Below are positions 1 through 8,140 of a stretch of DNA of 64,000 nucleotides, piece after piece. Below the pieces are notes generated by a model. The model was not told where the DNA came from and did not search any database. It was given only the letters and a program-made list of their open reading frames with translations. Position numbers and translations under genes: made by a program. The stretch is taken from NCBI RefSeq assembly GCF_014647635.1, contig NZ_BMPO01000002.1, positions 62,001 through 126,000 on the forward strand. Direction: 5' to 3'. Origin of the DNA: Pseudomonas matsuisoli. Lineage in GTDB: Bacteria > Pseudomonadota > Gammaproteobacteria > Pseudomonadales > Pseudomonadaceae. Each line of letters begins with the position of its first letter. The first letter of the stretch is position 1.

Positions 1-296
1 TTCACTACCGGTTGGAAATCTACACGCCTTCGCACAAACGCATCTTCGGCTATTACGTGTTGCCGTTCCTGCACAATGAACGCCTGGTAGGGCGAGTCGA
101 TCTGCGTGCAGAGCGGGCCAACAACCGCCTCGTCGTCCACGCGGTTCACGAGGAGCGCCGAGGGTTGGAGGATGATGCGGCGCTCAATGCTCTCGCAGGA
201 CAATTGCAGGCGTTGGCCGCCTGGCTGGGGCTTCAACAGATACAGCTTGGGTGCCCGAGCGGCCTTGCAAATCGCTTGCGCCCCTGGCTGGGCTAA
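1..296 (+). CDS. YcaQ-family DNA glycosylase (winged-helix), C-terminal fragment
   Basis: This is the last ~98 codons of a gene that enters from the left edge. The reading frame is open to base 3 and reads HYRLEIYTPSHKRIFGYYVLPF, whose second half (FGYYVLPF...RLVGRVDLRAER) is the typical C-terminal pattern of the YcaQ/DUF1006 winged-helix family. E. coli YcaQ is known to unhook interstrand DNA crosslinks and act on alkylated bases; the same role is inferred here. The catalytic N-terminal part lies outside the window, so activity cannot be judged. A TTG at base 12 could be mistaken for a start, but the family pattern continues upstream of it. Confidence 0.7.
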   Translation, partial: HYRLEIYTPSHKRIFGYYVLPFLHNERLVGRVDLRAERANNRLVVHAVHEERRGLEDDAALNALAGQLQALAAWLGLQQIQLGCPSGLANRLRPWLG

Positions 297-329
297 CGGT
301 CATTACGCGCGCCTCGATGGAGATTAGGC

Positions 330-1079
330 ATGGAAAAGGAAGAGCGGATCATCGCGGAAGTGCACGACACTTTTGGCTTGATCCGGGTGTTGGAGGTCGG
401 TCCCTATCGGTTCCTCGAATTTGGCGATGCGATCGAACAGAGCTGCACGTTCATTAGCGATCCTGCATGGCTCGAGTACGATTACACCCGCGCGATGTTG
501 CTGGGTGCGCTGTGCCACAAGGCGCCCGAAAGCGCGCTTTTCCTTGGCCTGGGTGGGGGCAACCTGACGCAGGCCTGCCTCAAGTTTCTGCCGCTGGATG
601 ACGTGGAAGTCATCGAGCTGCGGCCCGATGTTCCCCGGCTGGCGATGGAGTTCCTCGGGTTACAGGATGACCCGCGTTTGACCATTCGTATTGGCGACGC
701 CGTAGAGCTGTTGAACACGGCAGAAAAAGCCGACCTCATTTTTGTCGATCTCTATACCGACGTCGGCCCCGGAGTCGGGCATCTCGCTTGGAATTTCCTG
801 TTGGCTTGTCAGGAGCATCTGAACCCGGATGGTTGGCTGATCATCAATCAGTGGGCGAACGATGAAGGCAAGCCGCTGGGGGCACCGCTTCTGCGCGGTT
901 TGTATCACCGGCACTACTGGGAATGCCCGGTCAAGGAGGGAAATGTCGTGCTCATGGTGCCGGCGAGCCTTGACCAGCCCTTGGACATGGCAGAGTTGAC
1001 GCGACGTTGCGAAGCGTTGGAATCCGACCTGGGTTACTCACTGTTGCCGTTGCTCCAGGATTTACGCACAGCGACTTGA
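330..1079 (+). CDS. SpeE-like (spermidine synthase family) SAM-dependent methyltransferase-fold protein
   Basis: A 249-residue cytoplasmic protein with a Rossmann methyltransferase fold. Motif I is GLGGGNL (about residues 72-78), followed by an acidic strand VIELRPDV and a conserved D in LIFVDLYTD, as in spermidine synthase and its uncharacterised relatives. No N-terminal aminopropyltransferase beta-domain typical of full SpeE is obvious, so polyamine synthesis should not be assumed. The ATG is preceded by GGAG about 8 bases upstream. It follows the YcaQ gene by 33 bases on the same strand and may share its transcript. From memory, a comparable orphan sits near nuo in P. aeruginosa (PA2650 region). 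Confidence 0.7.
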   Translation: MEKEERIIAEVHDTFGLIRVLEVGPYRFLEFGDAIEQSCTFISDPAWLEYDYTRAMLLGALCHKAPESALFLGLGGGNLTQACLKFLPLDDVEVIELRPDVPRLAMEFLGLQDDPRLTIRIGDAVELLNTAEKADLIFVDLYTDVGPGVGHLAWNFLLACQEHLNPDGWLIINQWANDEGKPLGAPLLRGLYHRHYWECPVKEGNVVLMVPASLDQPLDMAELTRRCEALESDLGYSLLPLLQDLRTAT

Positions 1080-1120
1080 CCCGATGGACAGGCGATTCGT
1101 CGGTCGCCCCTTATAAAGCC

Positions 1121-1148
1121 TTACAGGCAAAGGAAAATCAGGTATAGT
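1121..1148 (+). promoter_or_regulatory. Putative sigma-70 promoter of deaD
   Basis: TTACAG (1121-1126) and TATAGT (1143-1148) are separated by 16 bases. Transcription would begin near 1155 and give a leader of roughly 200 nt before the deaD start at 1363. Long untranslated leaders are a known feature of cold-shock-controlled mRNAs; the promoter itself is inferred from hexamer matches only. Confidence 0.5.
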
Positions 1149-1362
1149 GCCGGCCCGTTCGAGATACCGACCGGGCGCGGCCCTCGCGCTGTGAGCTTTT
1201 CGAGACCCGTGCTCGACTTCGGCCCGCCCCCGCGGTCCATCTTCTTATCCACCCTGTTTTCGCAAATCCCCGCCGACCAGGCTGCCAGGGCGACCCAAAA
1301 GGTCCTTCACGGCATGCGCAGCTTTGGAAATGGGTCTTTGCGGATGCACACGAGGCAGACCC

Positions 1363-3030
1363 ATGACCCAGGAAACCGGCGGCTTCGCCGCTCTCGGTAT
1401 TCATCCCAATGTACTGACCGCTATCACTGCGGTTGGCTATGAAGAGCCTTCTCCTATCCAGGCTCAAGCTATTCCCCAGATTCTTGCTGGTCACGACCTC
1501 ATCGGTCAGGCACAGACCGGTACGGGCAAGACCGCGGCATTCGCGCTGCCAATCCTGTCGCTGATCGACCCGGCCAAACGCGAGCCGCAGGCGCTTATCC
1601 TGGCGCCAACGCGCGAACTTGCGCTGCAGGTCGCCACGGCATTCGAAAGCTACTCCGTCAACCTGCCTGGCGTTAAGGTCGTAGCCGTGTACGGCGGCGC
1701 GCCCATGGGGCCGCAGCTCAAGGCGCTGCGTCAGGGCGCGCAGATCGTCGTGGCGACGCCAGGCCGCCTGTGCGATCACCTGCGTCGTGATGAAAAGCTG
1801 CTGAACACCGTTCGCCACCTCGTCCTCGACGAAGCGGATGAAATGTTGAAGCTTGGCTTTATGGACGATCTGGACGTCATTTTCGAGGCGCTGCCCGAGT
1901 CCCGTCAGAGTGTTCTGTTCTCCGCAACTCTGCCAGCTTCGATCCGCGGTATCGCGGAAAAGCACCTGCGCGAACCCAAGCACATCAAAATCGCGGCGAA
2001 GACCCAGACGGTCGCCAAGATCGAACAGGCCTACCTAATGGTGCACGCGGACCAGAAGGCCGCTGCTGTTCTGCGCTTGCTGGAAGTGGAAGATTTCGAC
2101 GCGCTCATCGCCTTCGTGCGTACCAAGCAGGCGACGCTGGATCTCGCTGCGGCGTTGGAGGCCAAGGGCTACAAAGCCGCAGCATTGAACGGTGACATTG
2201 CGCAGAACCAGCGCGAGCGTGTGATCGAATTCCTCAAGGACGGTCGCCTAGACATCGTCGTCGCCACTGACGTCGCCGCGCGCGGCATCGACGTTCCACG
2301 TATCACCCACGTATTTAACGTGGACATGCCGTATGACCCTGAGTCCTACGTTCACCGCATTGGCCGTACCGGCCGTGCCGGTCGCGAAGGTCGTGCACTG
2401 CTGCTTGCGACTCCTCGCGAGCGGCGCATGTTGCAGGTCATCGAACGCGTGACTGGGCAGAAAGTGACCGAGGTCAAACTGCCGGATTCCAAGCAAGTCC
2501 TGGATTCCCGCATTAGACGCTTGACCAAGGCGCTTCAACCGCTGCTTGCGACTGCAGAAGCAAGCCACGGTGAATTGCTCGATCGCCTCACCACCGAACT
2601 TGGCTGTGAGCCGCGTGCGCTGGCCGCTGCGTTGCTGGTAAAAGCCACTAACGGCCAAGCGCTCAATCTCGCCGAAATCGAGCGTGAGCAGCCGCTGGTG
2701 CCGAATTCCGGCCCGCAGCGCGAGCGCCGTGACCGTGAGGGTGGTGATCATGAGCGTCGCGAACGTCGTGCTCCACAGCCGTTGGCGGAAGGTCGCGTCC
2801 GTTGCCGTACCGCCCTGGGCGCGCGTGATGGCATCGCTGCGAAGAATCTGCTCGGCGCGATTCTTAACGAGGGTGGTTTGGCGCGTGACGCCATCGGCCG
2901 TATTCAGATTCGTGAGACGTTCAGCCTTGTCGAATTGCCGGAAGAAGGGCTGGATCGCCTTCTGGGCAAGCTCAAGGACACGCGTGTCGCCGGCAAATCC
3001 CTGAAGCTGCGTCGGTATCGCGAAGACTGA
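1363..3030 (+). CDS. deaD: DEAD-box RNA helicase DeaD (CsdA)
   Basis: ATP-dependent RNA helicase of 555 residues that unwinds structured RNA in ribosome assembly and cold adaptation. The motifs appear in order: Q motif around PSPIQAQAIP, Walker A AQTGTGKT (50-57), PTRELALQ, TPGR, DEAD (156-159), SAT (187-189), ATDVAARGID and HRIGRTGR. The C-terminus carries a DbpA-type RNA-binding domain beginning near VRCRTALGARDG and ending in a basic tail. The ATG at 1363 (MTQETGGF) is preferred over an upstream in-frame TTG at 1324 because the protein family starts this way and CGAGG lies about 8 bases upstream. A strong hairpin terminator follows directly, so it is probably monocistronic. Confidence 0.95.
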   Translation: MTQETGGFAALGIHPNVLTAITAVGYEEPSPIQAQAIPQILAGHDLIGQAQTGTGKTAAFALPILSLIDPAKREPQALILAPTRELALQVATAFESYSVNLPGVKVVAVYGGAPMGPQLKALRQGAQIVVATPGRLCDHLRRDEKLLNTVRHLVLDEADEMLKLGFMDDLDVIFEALPESRQSVLFSATLPASIRGIAEKHLREPKHIKIAAKTQTVAKIEQAYLMVHADQKAAAVLRLLEVEDFDALIAFVRTKQATLDLAAALEAKGYKAAALNGDIAQNQRERVIEFLKDGRLDIVVATDVAARGIDVPRITHVFNVDMPYDPESYVHRIGRTGRAGREGRALLLATPRERRMLQVIERVTGQKVTEVKLPDSKQVLDSRIRRLTKALQPLLATAEASHGELLDRLTTELGCEPRALAAALLVKATNGQALNLAEIEREQPLVPNSGPQRERRDREGGDHERRERRAPQPLAEGRVRCRTALGARDGIAAKNLLGAILNEGGLARDAIGRIQIRETFSLVELPEEGLDRLLGKLKDTRVAGKSLKLRRYRED

Positions 3031-3057
3031 TCGCATGCTCCGATGCGGCAGATAAAA

Positions 3058-3092
3058 AGCCCCGCTGGTGATCCCAGCGGGGCTTTTTTTTT
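3058..3092 (+). terminator. Rho-independent terminator of deaD
   Basis: A perfect 11-bp stem AGCCCCGCTGG/CCAGCGGGGCT (3058-3068 with 3074-3084) with a 5-base loop is followed by a run of nine Ts. It begins 28 bases after the deaD stop codon. Confidence 0.92.
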
Positions 3093-3127
3093 GGGGCGTT
3101 GATCGGTCAACTAAAGCTACAAAGAGC

Positions 3128-3195
3128 GATCGCCCATAAATGGGCTCCTACGGGTTGCAATGAGCTTTTCTGTAGGAGCGCATTTATGGGCGATC
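3128..3195. repeat. REP-like inverted pair with GTAGGAGC core
   Basis: The arms 3128-3151 and 3172-3195 are inverted copies with one mismatch (core CGCCCATAAATG, outer CTCCTAC/GTAGGAG). The GTAGGAGC end resembles the short palindromic repeats scattered in Pseudomonas genomes, arranged head-to-head as in REPINs. It lies in the 360-base spacer 3031-3390 that also holds the deaD terminator and the promoter region of the following operon. Confidence 0.75.
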
Positions 3196-3319
3196 AGATC
3201 GTTACGTTAATGCGATCTCCCAGATTTCACAGAGCCATATAGTTCGCTTCAAGAAATAATCATCCTCGGCATAATAGATCACCACTAGTCTTGCGCAGTG
3301 TTGCCCAGGATGATGGCTT

Positions 3320-3335
3320 TTCAGCTTCAGTTAAG
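3320..3335 (+). promoter_or_regulatory. Candidate BqsR-type operator (TTAAG-N6-TTAAG-like direct repeat)
   Basis: TTCAG-CTTCAG-TTAAG matches the published BqsR recognition pattern TTAAG(N6)TTAAG with one mismatch in the first half-site. A possible -10 element TAATGT lies at 3346-3351, which would put the box over the -35 position, the usual place for an OmpR-family activator. It is 56 bases upstream of the first PepSY gene, in front of the operon that encodes the BqsR-like regulator, suggesting autoregulation. Confidence 0.5.
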
Positions 3336-3390
3336 TCACCCGTCGTAATGTAGGTTCCGTCGAAAGCAATAACCCCTTAGGAGAACCTCC

Positions 3391-3699
3391 ATGAAACTGC
3401 TGACTTCCATGCTCGCTGCTGCCACCCTCGTTTCCGCTGCTGGCGTTGTCCAGGCCCGCGACCTTGGCCCGGATGAAGCGCTGCGCTTACGGGATGCTGG
3501 TACCATCCAGTCTTTCGAAAAATTGAACGACATCGCCGTCAAGGCCCACCCAGGCGCGAAGATCACCGACACCGAGCTGGAAGAGGAATATGGCCGGTTC
3601 GTATACGAGGTCGAACTGCGAGACGCGAAGAACGTTGAGTGGGATCTGGCGATCGACGCCAAGACGGGTGAGGTATTGAAGAATCATCAGGACGACTAA
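3391..3699 (+). CDS. Small secreted PepSY-domain protein (first paralogue)
   Basis: A 102-residue protein with a signal peptide (MKLLTSMLAAATLVSAAGVVQA, probable cleavage after QA) and a single PepSY repeat (YEVELRD...EWDLAIDAKTGEVL), ending in a short acidic tail. PepSY domains are thought to inhibit proteases or bind ligands in the periplasm; the actual function here is unknown. The start has an excellent ribosome site (TAGGAG, 7 bases away). Its stop overlaps the ATG of a paralogue (TAATG), so translation is coupled. The arrangement, two PepSY genes then a regulator and kinase, matches my recollection of the P. aeruginosa bqsPQRS cluster. Confidence 0.85.
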   Translation: MKLLTSMLAAATLVSAAGVVQARDLGPDEALRLRDAGTIQSFEKLNDIAVKAHPGAKITDTELEEEYGRFVYEVELRDAKNVEWDLAIDAKTGEVLKNHQDD

Positions 3700-4013
3700 T
3701 GAATGCCAAACACCTTCTGACGCTGTCTGTATTGCTAGCGAGCGCGCTCACCGTATCGGTGGGCGGCGCTCGTGATTTAGATCAGGACGAAGCGCTAGAG
3801 CTGCGCAAGGAAGGCGTGATCATGCCGCTGGAAATGCTCCTGCAGAAAGCGCTTTCACGCTACCCGGGTTCACGGTTGCTGGAAGCTGAGCTCGAGGTCG
3901 ACGATGGCGTCTACATCTATGAGGTAGAGCTGCTGACCGGGGACGGTGTCGCGAGGGAGTTGGAGCTGGATGGCTCCACCGGTGAAATATTGAAGGATGA
4001 GGAAGACGACTGA
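3699..4013 (+). CDS. Small secreted PepSY-domain protein (second paralogue)
   Basis: A 104-residue protein with signal peptide ([23 protein letters not shown]) and one PepSY unit. It shares with its upstream neighbour the pattern DLxxDEALxLRxxGxIxxxExLxxxA, a proline-glycine turn, YEVEL and an acidic C-terminus (KDEEDD), so the two arose by duplication. It is coupled at both ends: its start overlaps the previous stop and its TGA overlaps the ATG of the response regulator (TGATG). It probably acts in the periplasm alongside the sensor kinase, but no partner or ligand can be read from the sequence. Confidence 0.85.
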   Translation: MNAKHLLTLSVLLASALTVSVGGARDLDQDEALELRKEGVIMPLEMLLQKALSRYPGSRLLEAELEVDDGVYIYEVELLTGDGVARELELDGSTGEILKDEEDD

Positions 4014-4690
4014 TGCGTCTTTTGCTGGTTGAGGACAGTGTGGCGCTGGCTGATGAGTTGACGGCCAGCCTCACACGCCAGGGATACGCGATCGATTGGC
4101 TGGCCGATGGCCGAGATGCCGCTTACCAAGGTGCCGTCGAGCCCTATGATTTGATCATTCTGGATTTGGGGTTACCCGGGCGCTCAGGGCTGGATGTTTT
4201 ACAAGAGTGGCGCTTGAATGGATTAGCGACGCCCGTGCTGATTTTGACTGCTCGCGGTTCATGGAGTGAACGGGTCGACGGATTGAAAGCCGGTGCGGAT
4301 GACTATCTGACCAAACCCTTTCACCCGGAAGAACTTCAGTTGCGCATCCAGGGTTTGCTTCGCCGATCGAAGGGATTGGTCAACCAAAGCCTGTTGGCCG
4401 TGGCGGGCATTCAGCTGGATGAAGAGCGGCAATGTGTCGTCGGGGCCGACTGCACCGATATCGAACTGACCGCGGCGGAGTTTCGGTTGCTTCGTTACTT
4501 CATGCTGCATGCGGGGCAAATTCTGTCGAAGGGGCACTTGTCGGATCACTTGTATGACGGAGAGTCCGAGCGCGATTCAAACGTTATCGAGGTCCACGTC
4601 AACCACCTTCGCCGTAAGTTGGGAAAGTGCGTGATCGAAACACGTCGCGGCCAGGGATATCGATTCGCCGGTAACGAGGCCGTTGCTTGA
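4013..4690 (+). CDS. bqsR: OmpR/PhoB-family response regulator, BqsR (CarR)-like
   Basis: A 225-residue cytoplasmic transcription factor. The receiver domain has the acidic pocket (E7, D8), phospho-acceptor D51 in [10 protein letters not shown]79 and K101; the C-terminal winged helix ends with the usual [12 protein letters not shown]...[10 protein letters not shown] block. Family assignment is firm. The specific name rests on the gene neighbourhood (two PepSY genes upstream, kinase downstream) and on remembered similarity to P. aeruginosa BqsR, a regulator reported to respond to Fe(II) and calcium. A candidate binding box lies upstream of the operon at 3320-3335. The stop overlaps the TTG start of the kinase. 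Confidence 0.85.
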   Translation: MRLLLVEDSVALADELTASLTRQGYAIDWLADGRDAAYQGAVEPYDLIILDLGLPGRSGLDVLQEWRLNGLATPVLILTARGSWSERVDGLKAGADDYLTKPFHPEELQLRIQGLLRRSKGLVNQSLLAVAGIQLDEERQCVVGADCTDIELTAAEFRLLRYFMLHAGQILSKGHLSDHLYDGESERDSNVIEVHVNHLRRKLGKCVIETRRGQGYRFAGNEAVA

Positions 4691-6018
4691 GATCGATCCA
4701 GCGGCGGCTTGGCCTCGGGTTGTTCACTACGGCATTGATTGTCGGATTGGCGTTCGTGCAGATCGGATTCTGGCTGTTCGAAAACGGTCTGCGCCAATAT
4801 TTGCGAGACAGTCTTGTCGCGGAAACCGAAGGCCTGCTGGTCGCTATCGTCCGTGGACCCGACGGCTTGCAGCTGGACGAGCAACGCACGCATCCGGCGT
4901 ACGAGCGACCGTTCTCCGGTCGTTACTTCATCATCGAGATTGGCGATCATCGCTGGCGCTCGCGCTCACTGTGGGACAGCTTGATGCCAGCCCCGCCGAC
5001 GCCGGGACTCCAAGCCGGCCTGGCCGATGGTCCCGGCCACCAACAGCTATTGACGTATCGGGCCGACTACCGCCGTCTCGGCCAAACCATCGCTATAACG
5101 GTTGCTCAGGACTACACGCCTTTGCTCGATCAGTTCAGCCGCGTGCGCTGGTACGGGATAGGGCTTGGCGTTCTTGCGCTAGCCCTGTTGCTTATTTCAC
5201 AGCGCCTGGCAGTACGCAGAGCACTTCGTCCGTTGGAAAGCGTACGGCAGCAGGTCGCCCAGCTGCAGAAGGGACGGCGAGCCGAGCTGGACGCCACGGT
5301 CCCCGAAGAGTTGGACGCGCTGGTTCATCAAATCAACCGGCTACTGGCGCACACCGAGGAAAATCTCAAGCGTTCCCGGGTCGCCATCGGCAACCTGGGC
5401 CACGCATTGAAAACGCCGCTCGCCGTTCTCGTTAGCCTGGCTAACCGCGCGGAGTGGGAGCAGCATCCAGCGCTGCGCTCGACGTTCCTCGAGCAGTTGC
5501 AGCAGATCCAGGAACGGCTGGGACGGGATCTCGGGCGCGCGCGCCTGGCAGGGGAGGCGCTGCCGCGGACCTACTTCGTATGCGCCGACGAGTTGCCCTC
5601 ATTGTTCGAGACGTTGCGCATCGTCCACAGCAGCGGAAAGAACATGGCCTGGACGGCTGACGGTGATCTTCGCTTGCCGTGGGACCGGGAGGACCTGCTG
5701 GAACTACTCGGAAACCTGTTGGATAACGCCTGCAAATGGGCGCGCCAGCACGTGCATTTGACGATGAAGCAAACCGATGAAGGCTATTTGATCTGGGTTG
5801 ATGACGACGGCCCCGGTATCGATGAGGACTCCCGAGAACAGGTAATGGCCAGGGGCATTCGTCTGGACGAGCAGACGGCAGGGCACGGCTTGGGATTAGG
5901 TATCGTCAAGGACATCGTCGATAACGTCGCAGGTCATATGGCGCTGCAAGACAGCCCACTAGGGGGGCTACGCGTCTGCGTCTGGCTGCCGCCAAAGGCT
6001 ATGCCGGCGAAAGCCTAG
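4687..6018 (+). CDS. bqsS: Sensor histidine kinase, BqsS (CarS)-like
   Basis: A 443-residue inner-membrane kinase. TM1 spans about 10-31 and TM2 about 155-172, bracketing a ~120-residue periplasmic sensor region; then come HAMP-like linker, H-box [13 protein letters not shown] (H239), N-box N347, G1 DDDGPGID and G2 GHGLGLG. The start is a TTG that overlaps the regulator stop (TTGA); no better start is near. P. aeruginosa BqsS is reported to sense Fe(II) through a periplasmic RExxE motif; I find no RE pair in this periplasmic region, so the signal may differ. Function as partner of the preceding regulator is inferred from coupling. Confidence 0.85.
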   Translation: MRSIQRRLGLGLFTTALIVGLAFVQIGFWLFENGLRQYLRDSLVAETEGLLVAIVRGPDGLQLDEQRTHPAYERPFSGRYFIIEIGDHRWRSRSLWDSLMPAPPTPGLQAGLADGPGHQQLLTYRADYRRLGQTIAITVAQDYTPLLDQFSRVRWYGIGLGVLALALLLISQRLAVRRALRPLESVRQQVAQLQKGRRAELDATVPEELDALVHQINRLLAHTEENLKRSRVAIGNLGHALKTPLAVLVSLANRAEWEQHPALRSTFLEQLQQIQERLGRDLGRARLAGEALPRTYFVCADELPSLFETLRIVHSSGKNMAWTADGDLRLPWDREDLLELLGNLLDNACKWARQHVHLTMKQTDEGYLIWVDDDGPGIDEDSREQVMARGIRLDEQTAGHGLGLGIVKDIVDNVAGHMALQDSPLGGLRVCVWLPPKAMPAKA

Positions 6019-6052
6019 GCAGAGTCCACCCGTCGCGTCCTGCGGGCGCCGA

Positions 6053-6079
6053 TCAAGTCTTCTGGCAAGCAGCCGATAA
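6053..6079 (+). promoter_or_regulatory. FliA (sigma-28) promoter for the chemoreceptor gene
   Basis: TCAAGTCT (6053-6060), 11 bases, then GCCGATAA (6072-6079) is a near-perfect match to the flagellar sigma-28 pattern TCAAGTT-N12-GCCGATA used in Pseudomonas. It lies 34 bases upstream of the chemoreceptor start, a normal distance, and ties this gene to flagellar regulation rather than to the kinase operon before it. Confidence 0.75.
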
Positions 6080-6112
6080 GAGGGTTGTCTCATTTTCGAC
6101 GAGCCTTTCGTG

Positions 6113-7795
6113 ATGCGCCTTACCCTCAAATCAAAAGTCATTCTGCTGGCCTTGGTGCCCATGGTCCTGTTCGCAGTGGTACTTGCCTCGGTGTCGGCGG
6201 GCATGTTGCGCAGCCTGATGGAAGAGGAGCTGGCGCAGAACCGGCAGCGCCTCATGGAAGAGAGCAAGGCACAACTGCAGCATTATGTGCAGATCGGCCT
6301 TGGCAGCGTTCAGGCGCTGTATGAGACGTCGGCGCAAGGCGACATGGACGCGCGCGCGCAAGCCATTGCCAGTTTGTCGAAGGTCAAGTACGGCAAAGAC
6401 GGGTACCTGTTTGGCTACGACTCCGAGGTCGTGCGCCTGTTTCGTGGGGACAGTCCGACGGACATCGGCAAAAGCTTCAAGGGCCGAAAGGATTCGAATG
6501 GCGTTCTGTTGAACGAAGAGCTCGTCAACGTCGCGAAGAACGGTACGCACTACGTCGAATACTCATCGCCCTTGCCGGGTAATGAGGCGGTGCAAGTGCC
6601 AAAGATGTCGTACACCTTCTACCTGCCTAAGTGGGACTTGGTCGTGGGTACTGCCATCAACCTCGATGGTATTGAAGCCCAGCTGGCGCAGACGCGGCAG
6701 GATCTTCAGGCGCGTATCGATTCGATCCTCCAGTGGATTATCGTCATCGCGCTGGTGTCGTTGGCTGTGTTCGGGATCGTTGGCGTGTGGCTCAGCAACT
6801 CGATCGTCCGACCGTTGGCTGTGATTCGTGCGAACCTCGATGACATCGCGGCGGGCGAGGGCGACCTTACGCGCCGGTTGCAAGTGAACAGCAAGGACGA
6901 GCTTGGCGAACTGGCGGGGTCGTTCAACCGCTTTGCCGACAAGATTCACGGCCTGATCAAGCAAGTCGTGGACATTACCGAACAGCTCGCCGGATTGGTG
7001 GGCCAGGTGTCGAGCCAGGCCCAGCGTTCGGAAGAGGCAATGGAGCGGCAGCGCCACGAGACCGATCAAGTGGCCACGGCAATCAACGAAATGTCCGCTG
7101 CCGCGCAAGAAGTCGCTAAGAGTGCCCAGGGCGCCGCAGAAGCCGCGCAAGAAACCGACGAAGAAGGCCAGTCTGCGAAGCAGGTCGTCGATGTCAGCAT
7201 TCAGCGTATCCATGCCCTGGCTGGCGACATTCGCGACAGTGGTGTTTCGCTCGACTCCTTGCAGCAGGATGTGCAGTCGATCGTTAGCGTGCTGGATGTC
7301 ATTCGGTCCATTGCTGAGCAGACCAACCTGCTGGCACTTAACGCCGCGATCGAGGCCGCGCGAGCGGGCGAAGCGGGCCGCGGGTTTGCCGTGGTAGCGG
7401 ACGAGGTCCGTGCACTGGCCAGCCGTACGCAGCAAAGTACGCAGGAAATCCAGGGCATGATCGATCGCCTGCAGACTGGCACCCGCAACGCGGTGGAGGC
7501 GATGCGCCGCTCCGGTGAGGCGGGCGAAGCTACCAGCATACAAGCGAACCAGGCGGGCCAATCGCTGGACGCCATCGCGCGGTTGATTGCCACCATCAAT
7601 GCGATGAACGCGCAGATCGCCAGCGCCGCAGAAGAGCAAACGGCGGTGGCCGAAGAGATCAACCGCAGCGTCCACCAGATTGCGGTGGCGGTGGACAACG
7701 TTGCTGACGAAACGCAACAGAGTGCCAGGACGACCCGTGATCTTAGTCACCTGGGCGAGCGGTTGCGGGCATTGGTGGGGCAGTTCCGTATTTGA
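6113..7795 (+). CDS. Methyl-accepting chemotaxis protein with single Cache sensor domain
   Basis: A 560-residue chemoreceptor. TM1 is at about 8-30; the periplasmic domain contains [12 protein letters not shown] and [14 protein letters not shown], typical of sCache_2-type small-molecule sensors; TM2 is at about 205-228, followed by HAMP ([12 protein letters not shown]...) and a long signalling coiled coil with the conserved hairpin [19 protein letters not shown]. Its place near nuo and bqs resembles CtpM (PA2652), a malate receptor of P. aeruginosa, so an organic-acid ligand is a reasonable guess only. GTG at 6110 and ATG at 6113 are adjacent; ATG is chosen. A sigma-28 promoter precedes it. 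Confidence 0.93.
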   Translation: MRLTLKSKVILLALVPMVLFAVVLASVSAGMLRSLMEEELAQNRQRLMEESKAQLQHYVQIGLGSVQALYETSAQGDMDARAQAIASLSKVKYGKDGYLFGYDSEVVRLFRGDSPTDIGKSFKGRKDSNGVLLNEELVNVAKNGTHYVEYSSPLPGNEAVQVPKMSYTFYLPKWDLVVGTAINLDGIEAQLAQTRQDLQARIDSILQWIIVIALVSLAVFGIVGVWLSNSIVRPLAVIRANLDDIAAGEGDLTRRLQVNSKDELGELAGSFNRFADKIHGLIKQVVDITEQLAGLVGQVSSQAQRSEEAMERQRHETDQVATAINEMSAAAQEVAKSAQGAAEAAQETDEEGQSAKQVVDVSIQRIHALAGDIRDSGVSLDSLQQDVQSIVSVLDVIRSIAEQTNLLALNAAIEAARAGEAGRGFAVVADEVRALASRTQQSTQEIQGMIDRLQTGTRNAVEAMRRSGEAGEATSIQANQAGQSLDAIARLIATINAMNAQIASAAEEQTAVAEEINRSVHQIAVAVDNVADETQQSARTTRDLSHLGERLRALVGQFRI

Positions 7796-7843
7796 GTAAC
7801 CGTCGTTACACGTAATTCCAAGTATGGAGCCTGACGCTTTTTT

Positions 7844-7912
7844 TGTAGGAGCCAGCTTGCTGGCGATCAGATAGATCAAACACCGCTGATCGCCAGCAAG
7901 CTGGCTCCTACA
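7844..7912. repeat. REP-like perfect inverted pair
   Basis: Arms 7844-7870 and 7886-7912 are perfect 27-base inverted copies (TGTAGGAGCCAGC... and its complement) around a 15-base centre. They carry the same GTAGGAGC end as the pair at 3128-3195, with a different interior. The repeat occupies part of the 345-base spacer 7796-8140 after the chemoreceptor and may also stop transcription. Nothing else is recognisable in the rest of that spacer. Confidence 0.85.
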
Positions 7913-8140
7913 CAGGACCGTGCATTCACCGAGTCATGCTTGTTACGTCGTTGCGCTATCTTCAATCCTTTTTTCATTCCATCACTTCCTCGCAGTTGAA
8001 TAGCACTTGGGTAACAGGGCGTTGCCTAACGAATGTGTTCATTCGTTCGAGCGAGTCGCTGCAAGCTTTGCTTTGCGCCGCACAGTCGCTTCTAATCGCG
8101 AATGCACGTCCTGATTGACTGCGATTAAGCATGGAGCGAC

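Noticed and set aside
1138-1983. 281-codon minus-strand ORF overlapping deaD
   Set aside because: Antisense to the helicase core; low-complexity arginine-rich translation.
6563-7879. 438-codon minus-strand ORF
   Set aside because: Antisense to the chemoreceptor, which is clearly the real gene.
7936-8118. 60-codon ORF between the chemoreceptor and the PerM-family gene
   Set aside because: No ribosome site, no family, unusual composition for a coding region.
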